DNA of 64,000 nucleotides. Origin: Denitratisoma sp. DHT3 (GTDB lineage Bacteria; Pseudomonadota; Gammaproteobacteria; Burkholderiales; Rhodocyclaceae). Below the pieces are notes generated by a model. That model worked only from the letters and a program-made list of their open reading frames with translations. It had not been told where the DNA came from and did no database searches. Of this stretch, positions 56,504-64,000 are shown piece by piece. The first letter of the stretch is position 1; the number at the start of each line of letters is the position of its first letter. The stretch lies in assembly GCF_007833355.1 (NCBI RefSeq), contig NZ_CP020914.1, positions 3,520,047 to 3,584,046 of the forward strand, written 5' to 3'. The position numbers and the translations under genes were made by a program.

Positions 56504-56905
56504 TCAACGTCCCTTGAAGGTCAATTGGACTTCGGTGGTATCGGTCGTGCCGGTGGGTTCATAGCGCCAGCGCATCACGGCGCGCGTCACCGCCTTGTCG
56601 AAGATGCGTTTGGGCTGGGCATCGAGAATTTCCGCGCCGGTCACGGAACCATCGCCGGCAATCGTGATGCGGACCTTCACCGAGCCGCTGTCGATGCCTT
56701 CGTCGAGCGCTTCGGAGGGGAAGACGGGCGGCTCCTTGGAAATCGCTTTGCGAGCGGACTGGGCCATGCCGTCCGCCGACCAGCCGGCGGCAAGCCCAAC
56801 GACGAGCGCGGCAGACATCATCCAGCGCAATGCCGCACCCCGTGCGGAAGTGGCGGGAACGGACACATTGGCGTTGGAACTGGGCGGTACTCGATCACAA
56901 AACAT
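56504..56905 (-). CDS. TonB C-terminal-domain protein
   Basis: A 133-residue protein. One membrane-anchor or signal segment (WMMSAALVVGLAAGWSADGMA) is followed directly by a TonB_C-type domain: PVFPSEALDEGIDSGSVKVRITIAGDGSVTGAEIL, then FDKAVTRAVMRWRYEP. The usual long proline-rich linker of TonB is missing. ATG 56905 has GGAGA upstream. It lies 60 bp upstream of the chemoreceptor gene in the same direction. It may be a minimal energy transducer or a periplasmic partner; ExbB/ExbD are not nearby. Confidence 0.85.
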   Translation of the reverse strand: MFCDRVPPSSNANVSVPATSARGAALRWMMSAALVVGLAAGWSADGMAQSARKAISKEPPVFPSEALDEGIDSGSVKVRITIAGDGSVTGAEILDAQPKRIFDKAVTRAVMRWRYEPTGTTDTTEVQLTFKGR

Positions 56906-56992
56906 TTCTGGTCTCCTGGTAAAAATCAGCAAGGCAATCGTGAGCCTGGCGTTCTGCTTCAATGCATGGGATGGGGAATTCGGCCACGGTCG

Positions 56993-57148
56993 TTATCCGG
57001 GTTTTCCGACAGCGAACGGGCCATGGACGCGGGTCGCCATCGGCTTCAGGGAGCGGGCATCCGGCTTGCGGATGGAAAGTCCGGCGACTGTCGTGCACGA
57101 CTGGGTTGCATCGACAGACGCACGAGTTCCGTTCAATGCCTCCGTCAT
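56993..57148 (-). CDS. Possible small peptide gene upstream of the TonB-like gene
   Basis: A frame of 51 residues starting MTEALNGTRASVDATQ, with a good AGGAGA 5-10 nt before ATG 57148. It ends in basic and Gly/Pro residues with no recognisable family. The next gene in the same direction starts 87 bp later. It could be a leader peptide or small protein; coding evidence beyond the ribosome-binding site is lacking. Confidence 0.35.
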   Translation of the reverse strand: MTEALNGTRASVDATQSCTTVAGLSIRKPDARSLKPMATRVHGPFAVGKPG

Positions 57149-57396
57149 GATAATCTCCTCTACTGGCGAATGACTTGCCTGGGGGCAAGTACCGCGCGTT
57201 TTTTTAGTTCTCGCTGCGTCAGCGCGAATGCATTCTAGTGTAATTGACACGTTGGGGTCCATATGGTGGCTGTCGATAGCTCACCCTATGACGCGATTAC
57301 CATGAAATATGAACGGTTATTGCGAATTCCGGAGGGAAACTCCCGCCGCTCGCCACGTTGAATCCTTCCCCAGGCCGTCCTCAGGATTTCCACAGC
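57149..57396. other. Intergenic sequence with a small hairpin
   Basis: Together with the small frame at 56993-57148, this fills most of the 585-bp gap between the TonB-like gene and dnaB. ACTTGCC (57172-57178) and GGCAAGT (57183-57189) form a hairpin, followed on the plus strand by CGCGCG and seven T (57198-57204). I see no convincing gene here. Confidence 0.4.
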
Positions 57397-57438
57397 CTAT
57401 CCACAGAATCCCCTTGATCCTTCACAGGTTTATCAACA
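57397..57438 (+). promoter_or_regulatory. Two DnaA-box-like sites upstream of dnaB
   Basis: CTATCCACA (57397-57405) and TTATCAACA (57430-57438) each differ by one base from the DnaA box TTATCCACA and lie 53-94 bp before the dnaB start codon. A third partial match, TTTCCACA, lies at 57387-57394. They could allow DnaA control of dnaB. No further origin features are seen. Confidence 0.45.
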
Positions 57439-57490
57439 GCCCATGAGGCTGTGCCGGGGTAGACTCCGGCCCTGTCTTCAAGGAGTTTTC

Positions 57491-58888
57491 ATGGCCCACG
57501 TCCGCCCCTTTCAGGTGTCTTCCCAGCCCGATCCCCAGATGGTGGCGCTCAAGCTGCCGCCGCATTCCATCGAGGCGGAACAGTCGCTGATCGGCGGCCT
57601 GTTGCTCGACAATTCGGCCTGGGACCGCATCGGCGACGTGGTGAACGAGGCCGACTTCTACCGGGACGACCATCGCCGCATCTTCGGCCACATCCGCAAG
57701 CTGGTGGAAACCGGCCGGCCGGCGGACGTGGTGACCGTCTACGAGTCCATCGAAAAATCCAACGAGGTCGAGCAGACCGGCGGCCTGGCCTATCTGGGCG
57801 AGATCGCCAACAACACGCCGTCCGCCGCCAACATCCGTCGCTACGCGGAGATCGTCCATGAACGGGCGGTGCTCAGAAAGCTGGTGACCGTCGGTGACGA
57901 GATCGCCGCCAGCGCCCTCAATCCGGCGGGACGGGACGTCAAGCAGCTGCTGGACCAGGCGGAGCAGAAGGTGTTCGAGATCGCCGAGGCCGGCGCCAAG
58001 AACGTGCAGGGCTTCATCGCCATTCCCCAGGTGCTGGGCCAGGTGGTGGACAAGATCCAGCAGCTCTACGACCGCGACGACCCCTCCGACGTGACCGGCG
58101 TGCCCACCGGCTTCATCGATCTGGACAAGATGACCTCGGGCCTCCAGCCGGGGGACATGATCGTGGTGGCGGGCCGCCCCTCCATGGGCAAGACCGCCTT
58201 CGCCCTCAACATCGCCGAGTACGTGGGCGTCGAGATGCGCCTGCCGGTGGCGATCTTCTCCCTGGAAATGTCGGGGCCCCAGCTGGCCATGCGTTTCCTC
58301 TCCTCCCTGGGGCGGCTGGACCAGCACAAGCTGCGCACCGGGCGCCTGGGCGACGAGGAGTGGGACAAGATGACCGTGGCCCTGGGCAAGCTTCACGACG
58401 CCCCGATCCACATCGACGAGACCGGCGCCATCAGCCCCTCGGACCTGCGCGCCCGGGCCCGCCGGCTGCATCGCCAGTGCGGCAAGCTGGGCCTGATCGT
58501 GATCGACTACATTCAGTTGATGAGCTCCTCCAAGGATGGCGAGAACCGGGCGACGGAAGTGTCGGAAATCTCCCGCTCCATCAAGGCCCTGGCCAAGGAA
58601 CTGGAAGTGCCGGTGATCGCGCTGTCCCAGCTGTCGCGCAAGGTGGAGGAGCGCAACGACAAGCGCCCGCTGATGAGCGATTTGCGCGAATCCGGCGCCA
58701 TCGAGCAGGATGCGGACATGATCCTGATGATGTACCGCGACGACTACTACAACAAGGACAGCCAGCACAAAGGCATGGCCGAGGTGATCATCGGCAAGCA
58801 CCGGAACGGCCCCACCGGCACGGTGCAGCTCACCTTCCTGGGCGAATACACCAAGTTCCAGAACTGCGCCAACGCCGGCAACTACTGA
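57491..58888 (+). CDS. dnaB: Replicative DNA helicase DnaB
   Basis: A 465-residue hexameric helicase. The N-terminal domain (PPHSIEAEQSLIGGLLLDN) is followed by the RecA-like motor with Walker A GRPSMGKT (228-235), Walker B LIVIDYIQLM and the DnaB motif LMSDLRESGAIEQDAD. It unwinds DNA at the replication fork and loads primase. AAGGAG about 6 nt before ATG 57491 fixes the start. It has no intein. The gene stands alone here, with DnaA-box-like sites upstream. Confidence 0.98.
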   Translation: MAHVRPFQVSSQPDPQMVALKLPPHSIEAEQSLIGGLLLDNSAWDRIGDVVNEADFYRDDHRRIFGHIRKLVETGRPADVVTVYESIEKSNEVEQTGGLAYLGEIANNTPSAANIRRYAEIVHERAVLRKLVTVGDEIAASALNPAGRDVKQLLDQAEQKVFEIAEAGAKNVQGFIAIPQVLGQVVDKIQQLYDRDDPSDVTGVPTGFIDLDKMTSGLQPGDMIVVAGRPSMGKTAFALNIAEYVGVEMRLPVAIFSLEMSGPQLAMRFLSSLGRLDQHKLRTGRLGDEEWDKMTVALGKLHDAPIHIDETGAISPSDLRARARRLHRQCGKLGLIVIDYIQLMSSSKDGENRATEVSEISRSIKALAKELEVPVIALSQLSRKVEERNDKRPLMSDLRESGAIEQDADMILMMYRDDYYNKDSQHKGMAEVIIGKHRNGPTGTVQLTFLGEYTKFQNCANAGNY

Positions 58889-58993
58889 GCCTGCCGCAGG
58901 AGTCCGGGTTGCGGACCCTCCCCGCGAGAGGCCGCGCCAGCGCGGCGCGGCCCTGCGTGTTCATCGGCACCGGCGGCGGCCGGCCATCGTTCC

Positions 58994-59869
58994 CTACTGC
59001 ACCACCAGCACGTCGCACTTCGAGTCGGCCAGGACATGGCGCGTGACGCTGCCCAGGAGCAGTTCCTCGGCCAGCAACTGGCCATGCTTGCCGACGACGA
59101 TCAGATCGGCGTCGAATTCGGCCTCCTTGGCGAGAATGACCGGCGCCGGGCTGCCGCGCTCGACCGTGCGGTAGATCCGATCGGAGTCACGCCCGCAGCC
59201 CTGGATCATGGCGTCGATGCTGGCGAGCGCTTTTTGCCGGGCCTGGTTGCGGTACCGTCGAAGGTCGTCGTCGCTGACGCCGGCGAGCCAGAGCTTGCCT
59301 TCGAACAATGCCTCGAACGCATGGACCAGGGTGATTTCCGCCGTCGGGGCGATGGCGATGGCCCGTGCCAGGGCGATCGCCGAATGAGGCGAGAAGTCCA
59401 CCGGTACGAGCACGCGCTGATACGGTCCGCGGCGGGCCTGCTTGACCACCAGAACCGGCTGCCTGCATTTGTTCAGCAAGCGTTCCGCGGTGGTTCCCAG
59501 AATCAGGTCGCGCAGCGGATTCGAGCCCTTGCCTCCCAGCACCAGCAGTTCCCGCTGTCTGGATGCCGCGAGAATCTCATCCAGCACGTGGCCGACCTTG
59601 ACGGTCGCGGCGACGCCTGTTCCCGTCAATAGACGGGCCGTCGATGCCAACTCGTTCAGCGTCGCCTGGGCATCCTCCACCAGCTTCGCCTCGGCATCGG
59701 GCATCAACTGGAACAATTCCCGCAGCGATTTCAACGAGGGGCCGCTCATCACGTGCAGCAACTCGAGTTCCCCGCCTTGCTCCACAGCCAGGGAGGCCGC
59801 GCGGTCGACGGCGCGGCGGGCGTCGTCGGAAAAGTCTGTCGCAGCCAGAATGGATTTGAAAGTCGTCAT
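58994..59869 (-). CDS. Tandem universal stress protein (UspA family)
   Basis: A 291-residue protein with two Usp domains. The first (about 1-145) ends in VLGGKGSNPLRDLILGTTAERLL and the second (about 150-291) in VVGKHGQLLAEELLLGSVTRHVL. Both keep the G-x2-G-x9-G-S/T pattern of ATP-binding Usp proteins. It lies 34 bp downstream of the P-type ATPase gene in the same direction, so it is probably the last gene of that operon. Confidence 0.95.
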   Translation of the reverse strand: MTTFKSILAATDFSDDARRAVDRAASLAVEQGGELELLHVMSGPSLKSLRELFQLMPDAEAKLVEDAQATLNELASTARLLTGTGVAATVKVGHVLDEILAASRQRELLVLGGKGSNPLRDLILGTTAERLLNKCRQPVLVVKQARRGPYQRVLVPVDFSPHSAIALARAIAIAPTAEITLVHAFEALFEGKLWLAGVSDDDLRRYRNQARQKALASIDAMIQGCGRDSDRIYRTVERGSPAPVILAKEAEFDADLIVVGKHGQLLAEELLLGSVTRHVLADSKCDVLVVQ

Positions 59870-59903
59870 GAGTTTCCTCCTCGGGTCGATGTGTGAATCC
59901 GCA

Positions 59904-62636
59904 TCAGCCGGAATGCGCAGCCTGTCGGCGGAGCTTTCCGGATATCCCTGATAGCGCTTTTTCCGCTTCGGCGATGGCGAAGACCAGCATGCCCGCCATG
60001 GCCACCTTCAGCCACTCGCCCGCCGACAGACTGGTCGAGCCGAATGTTTCGCGCAGCACCCCGGCGTTCGTGTAGGCGATCTGCAGCGCCAGGCAACCGA
60101 CGATGGCGAACAGCACGTAGCGGTTGCCGAACAGGCCTTCGCGGGACAGCACCGATCGGCGGATGTAGCGGCTGTTCAGCAGGTAGAACATCTCGGCCAT
60201 GACGACCGCGCTGACGGCCATGGTCCGCGCCGTTTCCAGGCTTGCGCCGTGCTTCAGTTCCCACAGGAAAAGCCCCAGGGCGCCGGCCATCATCAGCAGT
60301 GAGACCATTGTCACGCGCCAGATGAAGAACCAGGAGAACAGCGGCTTGCGCGGATCGCGGGGGCGCCGGCGCATGACGTCGTGCTCCGGCCGCTCGAAGG
60401 CCAGCGCCAGTCCGAGCGTGCTGGAGGTGACCATGTTGATCCAGAGCACTTGCGCCGGCGTCAACGGCAGCATCAGATCGAACAGGATCGCGGCGATCAC
60501 CACCAAGGCCTCGCCACCGTTGGTGGGCAGCATGAACAGGATGAATTTGATGATGTTGTCGTATATGCCGCGCCCCTCGCGCACGGCATTGGCGATGGTG
60601 GCGAAGTTGTCGTCGGCGAGCACCATGTCGGCGGCCTCCTTCGCCGCCTCATTGCCCTTCAAACCCATGGCCACGCCGACGTCGGCCCGCTTCAGCGCCG
60701 GCGCGTCGTTGACGCCGTCGCCAGTCATCGCCACCACATGTCCGGCCGCCTGGAGCGCCGTCACCAGACGGAGCTTGTGCTCGGGGCTGGCTCGGGCGAA
60801 GACATCGACCTCCGGCGCCACGCGGCGCAACTGCTCGTCGCTCATGAGCTCGATCTCGGCGCCGGTCAGCGCCGCTCCACCAGCGCCGATGCCCATCTGC
60901 GCTCCGATCGCCCGCGCCGTCTCGACGTGATCGCCCGTGATCATCTTGACCCGGATGCCGGCGGCGGCGCACGCCGCCACCGCGGTGATCGCCTCGTCCC
61001 TGGGGGGATCGATGATCCCGACCAGGGCCAGCAGGGTGAATCCGCCCTCCAGGTCGGAAAAATGCACATTGCGTTGCGACTCGTCCACCGGTTTTGCGGC
61101 AATGGCCAGGACCCGCTGCCCGCGCGCCGCACAGTCGATGGCGCCGCGGCGCCAGTAGTCGGGTTCCAGCGCGGCCTTCCGGTCGCTGCCCTGGTAGCCG
61201 CACATTTCGAGGATGTTCTCGGGCGCTCCCTTGGCGTAGATGACGCCCCGCCCCTCGTGGTCGTGGTGCAGCGTGGCCATCAGGCGATGTTCGGACTCGA
61301 AGGGAATCACGTCGGTGCGAGGCAGGTCCGCGCGTTCCCGGGCCGGATCGAGACCGCACTTGAGCGCCAGCGCCAGCAGCGCCCCCTCGGTCGGATCGCC
61401 CTGCAACTGATAGCCATCGTCCCGGCGCTGGAGTTCCGCGTCGTTGCACAGCAGCGCGGCGCGGGCCGCCGCCGCCAGTTCCGGATGGCCGTCGCCGGAG
61501 ATCGGAATGCCGTCGAGGGATACGCCGCCGTCCGGACCGTAGCCGACGCCACTGACTTCCAGCACTTCGCCCGCAATGACGATGCGCCGCACCGTCATCT
61601 CGTTGCGGGTGAGGGTGCCGGTCTTGTCGGAACAGATCGTCGTCACCGCGCCGAGCGCTTCCACTGCCGGCAAATGGCGGATGATGGCCTTGCGGCGGGC
61701 CATTCTCCGCACGCCGAACGCCAGGGTGACGGTCATGATCGCCGGCAGGCCCTCCGGAATGGCGGAGGCCGCCAGGGCGACGACCATCATGAACATCTCG
61801 GCGGGCGGATGGTCGCGCCAGAGAATGCCGAGGATGAAGGTGGCGACGGCCATGAGCACGATGGCGAAGGCCAGCCAGCGGCTGAAGCCGGCCATCTGGC
61901 GCAGCAGCGGCGTCGTTACCGGCTGCACCTGCCGCAGCAGCGCGCCGATGCGGCCAAGCTCGGTTCCGCTGCCGGTGGCGACCACGACGCCGGTCGCCTG
62001 GCCAGCCACGACCAGGGTGCCCGAATAGATCATGCAGGCGCGGTCGCCGAGCGGCAGGGCCGGGGCAACCGCCGCCAGCGACTTCTCCACCGCCTCGGAT
62101 TCGCCGGTCAGGATGGCCTCATTCACCCGCACACCCTTTTCCGCGATCAGCCGCAGATCGGCCGGGACCTTGTCTCCGCATGCAAGGAGCACGACATCTC
62201 CGGGCACCAGCGTCTCCGCCGCGACCTCGATGCGTTCGCCGCCGCGCACGACCGTGCTGCGCAGTGACAGCATGTCGCGAATCGCCGCCAGCGCCTGCTC
62301 GGCCTTGCCTTCCTGGATGAAACCGATCACGGCATTGACCACCACGGCGACGAGGAGCACCGTCGTATCCACCCAGTGGGACAGTGCGGCGGTGACCGTC
62401 GCGGCAGCCAGCATCACGTAGATCAGCACATTGTGGAACTGGAGCGCGAAGCGCCGCCAGGCGGGGTGCCGGGGAGGCGGAGGCAACCGATTGGCGCCGA
62501 AGCGATGCAGACGGCGTGCCGCTTCATCCTTGGCGAGGCCGCGCAGCGGATCGGTGCCGAGCCGCGTGACGGCTTGCTCCGCTGCGAGACCGTGCCATTC
62601 GACAGGCGCCTGCAGATGGTGCTGCGTTTCTGGCAT
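59904..62636 (-). CDS. Cation-transporting P-type ATPase
   Basis: A 910-residue P2-like pump. It has the actuator TGES (177-180), M4 motif PEGLPA (294-299), phosphorylation site DKTGT with Asp337, KGAPENIL, and the hinge TGDGVNDAPALKRADVGVAMG. A C-terminal group of four helices follows. In M6 the sequence is WINMVTSSTLGLALAFE, with Ser where SERCA-type calcium pumps have Asp, so calcium specificity is doubtful; the ion is unknown. Its ATG overlaps the mrpG stop (TGATG), placing it in the antiporter operon. Confidence 0.94.
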   Translation of the reverse strand: MPETQHHLQAPVEWHGLAAEQAVTRLGTDPLRGLAKDEAARRLHRFGANRLPPPPRHPAWRRFALQFHNVLIYVMLAAATVTAALSHWVDTTVLLVAVVVNAVIGFIQEGKAEQALAAIRDMLSLRSTVVRGGERIEVAAETLVPGDVVLLACGDKVPADLRLIAEKGVRVNEAILTGESEAVEKSLAAVAPALPLGDRACMIYSGTLVVAGQATGVVVATGSGTELGRIGALLRQVQPVTTPLLRQMAGFSRWLAFAIVLMAVATFILGILWRDHPPAEMFMMVVALAASAIPEGLPAIMTVTLAFGVRRMARRKAIIRHLPAVEALGAVTTICSDKTGTLTRNEMTVRRIVIAGEVLEVSGVGYGPDGGVSLDGIPISGDGHPELAAAARAALLCNDAELQRRDDGYQLQGDPTEGALLALALKCGLDPARERADLPRTDVIPFESEHRLMATLHHDHEGRGVIYAKGAPENILEMCGYQGSDRKAALEPDYWRRGAIDCAARGQRVLAIAAKPVDESQRNVHFSDLEGGFTLLALVGIIDPPRDEAITAVAACAAAGIRVKMITGDHVETARAIGAQMGIGAGGAALTGAEIELMSDEQLRRVAPEVDVFARASPEHKLRLVTALQAAGHVVAMTGDGVNDAPALKRADVGVAMGLKGNEAAKEAADMVLADDNFATIANAVREGRGIYDNIIKFILFMLPTNGGEALVVIAAILFDLMLPLTPAQVLWINMVTSSTLGLALAFERPEHDVMRRRPRDPRKPLFSWFFIWRVTMVSLLMMAGALGLFLWELKHGASLETARTMAVSAVVMAEMFYLLNSRYIRRSVLSREGLFGNRYVLFAIVGCLALQIAYTNAGVLRETFGSTSLSAGEWLKVAMAGMLVFAIAEAEKALSGISGKLRRQAAHSG

Positions 62637-62977
62637 CAGTCGGGTGCCTCCATCTCTGTCGGTAGATGGCTCTCGCTGCGTAGCATCGCCGCGCGTATCA
62701 GCAACATCGTTGTAACCGGCGCGCTGAGGAGGATGAACAGCGTGATCAGCAGCTCGTGGATGACCGGGCGCTGCGCCAGCGCCGTCGAGGTGAGCGTCGA
62801 GGCGATCAGCACGCAGCCCGCGCCGAGCGTGCTGCCCATGGTCGGCGCGTGGATGCGAGCGAAGAATGACTTGAGGCGCAGCAGACCGATCGAGCCGACC
62901 AGGGTCAGCAGACCGCCGCAGACCAGCAGCAGGGCGGCAGGCAGCGCGGCCCAGAGGGGGACGTCGGCCGCGCTCAT
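62636..62977 (-). CDS. mrpG: Mrp/Pha cation:proton antiporter subunit G
   Basis: A 113-residue membrane protein with three hydrophobic helices. The family signature is LLTLVGSIGLLRLKSFFARIHAPTMGSTLGAGCVLIAS. It is a small subunit of the multi-subunit Na+(K+)/H+ antiporter. It overlaps mrpF by 4 bp and the ATPase by 1 bp. Confidence 0.93.
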   Translation of the reverse strand: MSAADVPLWAALPAALLLVCGGLLTLVGSIGLLRLKSFFARIHAPTMGSTLGAGCVLIASTLTSTALAQRPVIHELLITLFILLSAPVTTMLLIRAAMLRSESHLPTEMEAPD

Positions 62978-63255
62978 GGCTCGATCACCTCGCCGCGCAG
63001 CAGGAACTTGGCCATCGCCGTCGAGCCGACGAAGCCGAACAGGGCGATCAGCAGCGCGATGTCGAAGTAGATCGCGGCGCCGAAGCCGATGCCCAGCATC
63101 AGGATGGTCAGCATGCCGTTGATGTAGAGCGTGTCGAGCGCGAGGATGCGGTCCTGGGCGGCGGGGCCGCGCAGCAGGCGGATCAGGGCGCAGAGCATGG
63201 CCAGCGCGAAGCAGGCGAGCGCGAAGTTCACGGCGAAGGGCAGGATGGCGTTCAT
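62974..63255 (-). CDS. mrpF: Mrp/Pha cation:proton antiporter subunit F
   Basis: A 93-residue protein with three transmembrane helices and the typical LRGPAAQDRILALDTLYINGMLTILMLG. ATG 63255 is used, giving a 4-bp overlap with mrpE. Inner-membrane part of the antiporter. Confidence 0.93.
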   Translation of the reverse strand: MNAILPFAVNFALACFALAMLCALIRLLRGPAAQDRILALDTLYINGMLTILMLGIGFGAAIYFDIALLIALFGFVGSTAMAKFLLRGEVIEP

Positions 63256-63740
63256 TCGAAGATCTCCATCAGGGGGCGTTCGTAGCGGTCCTTGATCGTG
63301 CGGATCCATGCATCCTCGTCCCACAGGTCGAGGACGTGCAGTGTGAGCACGTTGGCCGCCGGATCATGGCCGGCCCACACCGTGCCCGGCGTGCCGGTGA
63401 CGATGATGGACAGCATGGCGAGGCCGTGCGGATCGCGCAGATCGAGGGGAATCCTGACGAAGCCGATGGTCGGCTGGCGCCGCGTGGCGCCGAGAATGAC
63501 ACGGCCGACACCGATGTTGGAGCGCACGATGTCGAGGAATACGTGCCAGATCAGGCCGATGGCGACATGGAGACGGTGCGGCCAGGCCGGCAGCGGGCGC
63601 AGTGGGCGTATGGCGGCGCCGACCAGCAGGGCGAAGACGATGCCAAGCAGGACATGGCCGGGCGCGAGGCTGTCGTTGAGCAGAAGCCAGACGATCGCCA
63701 GTACGACGGGCAGCAGCGGCATCAGGGGCGGGCGTTTCAT
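63252..63740 (-). CDS. mrpE: Mrp/Pha cation:proton antiporter subunit E
   Basis: A 162-residue protein. Its two N-terminal hydrophobic segments (LLPVVLAIVWLLLNDS; GIVFALLVGAAI) are followed by a cytoplasmic domain containing RSNIGVGRVILGA and the MrpE hallmark SIIVTGTPGTVW. The start ATG 63740 overlaps the mrpD stop as ATGA. Confidence 0.94.
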   Translation of the reverse strand: MKRPPLMPLLPVVLAIVWLLLNDSLAPGHVLLGIVFALLVGAAIRPLRPLPAWPHRLHVAIGLIWHVFLDIVRSNIGVGRVILGATRRQPTIGFVRIPLDLRDPHGLAMLSIIVTGTPGTVWAGHDPAANVLTLHVLDLWDEDAWIRTIKDRYERPLMEIFE

Positions 63741-64000
63741 GGCCGCCCCCCCGGCAGCACGACGCCGATGTAGGCCGCGGGATCGTGCAGCGCGCGCGCG
63801 GCCGCCTCGAAGTAGGCCATGGCCGGGCCGGCGCCGAAGGCCAGCGCGCTGCATAACAGCACGAGGGTGGCCACCGGCGCGGCTTCGAGCCACTGCAGCC
63901 GCGGCGTCGGCCGCTCGCTGTCCCAGAAGACGCGGATGCCCAGCCGCGACAGCGCGATCAGGCCGGCGAGCCCCGACAGCAGCAGCGCCGCGAAGAGCAG
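63737..64000 (-). CDS. mrpD: Mrp/Pha antiporter subunit D, C-terminal end (cut by window edge)
   Basis: The last 87 codons and the stop of a proton-translocating NuoN-like subunit. Visible are ALLLSGLAGLIALSRLGIRVFW and a final helix (VATLVLLCSALAFGAGPAMAYF) followed by DPAAYIGVVLPGG. The N-terminal part lies outside the window. It overlaps mrpE by 4 bp, so the operon begins further upstream. Confidence 0.85.
   Translation of the reverse strand: MLFAALLLSGLAGLIALSRLGIRVFWDSERPTPRLQWLEAAPVATLVLLCSALAFGAGPAMAYFEAAARALHDPAAYIGVVLPGGRP

Overview
The window reads as a chromosomal segment of a high-G+C, Gram-negative betaproteobacterium. The evidence is several TonB-dependent outer-membrane receptors, a FecI/FecR pair, the rpsP-rimM-trmD-rplS cluster, CysD/CysNC sulfate activation and PrpE. 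The mix of hydroxysteroid-type reductases, arylsulfatases, a DMSO-reductase-family molybdoenzyme and flavin oxidoreductases suggests a Rhodocyclales/Sterolibacteriaceae-like degrader of sterols or other hydrophobic compounds. That assignment is inference; no taxonomic marker was compared.

Layout. 1-7 kb: two paralogous TonB receptors (one partial), an enoyl-CoA hydratase-family gene with a divergent LysR regulator, and a FecI sigma/FecR anti-sigma pair divergent from an STN-type receptor. 7.3-9.6 kb: a REC-REC-LuxR-PAS-GGDEF protein and a small secreted protein. 9.6-14.4 kb: sulfate assimilation (cysNC, cysD, divergent cysQ), with cysD in frame behind a degenerate IS630-like transposase domain. 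14.5-33.9 kb: a catabolic region with a cytoplasmic-type molybdoenzyme operon, aldo/keto reductases, a short-chain dehydrogenase, a TonB receptor, a GAPDH paralog, an old-yellow-enzyme homologue, a PMP-type dehydratase homologue, a VOC protein and a GMC/gluconate-dehydrogenase-type pair, plus two paralogous AraC regulators. 34-46.2 kb: TetR, DUF1254/DUF1214 protein, two arylsulfatases, a TonB receptor, an LLM flavin monooxygenase-like gene and a SulP transporter. 46.2-48.4 kb: a ribbon-helix-helix gene, a four-copy 155-bp tandem repeat and metY. 48.7-59.9 kb: acuI-like reductase, prpE, the rpsP operon, M48 lipoprotein peptidase, chemoreceptor, TonB-like protein, dnaB. 59-64 kb: an operon of Mrp antiporter subunits, P-type ATPase and universal stress protein.

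The most notable signal is a composite promoter element found four times (14553-14617, 21486-21550 on the minus strand, 22667-22731, 28720-28784). Each copy has two direct-repeat half-sites 21 bp apart and a -10 hexamer starting exactly 59 bp after the first half-site. The copies precede the molybdoenzyme operon, the short-chain dehydrogenase, a TonB receptor and the PMP-dehydratase-like operon. Three lie beside the two AraC-type genes. I infer one AraC-controlled regulon joining uptake, redox and dehydration steps of an unidentified substrate.

Three otherwise normal genes (two TonB receptors, one GMC oxidoreductase) each carry a single-base frameshift, one of them at a run of eight G. These may be real pseudogenes, phase-variable loci or homopolymer sequencing errors.
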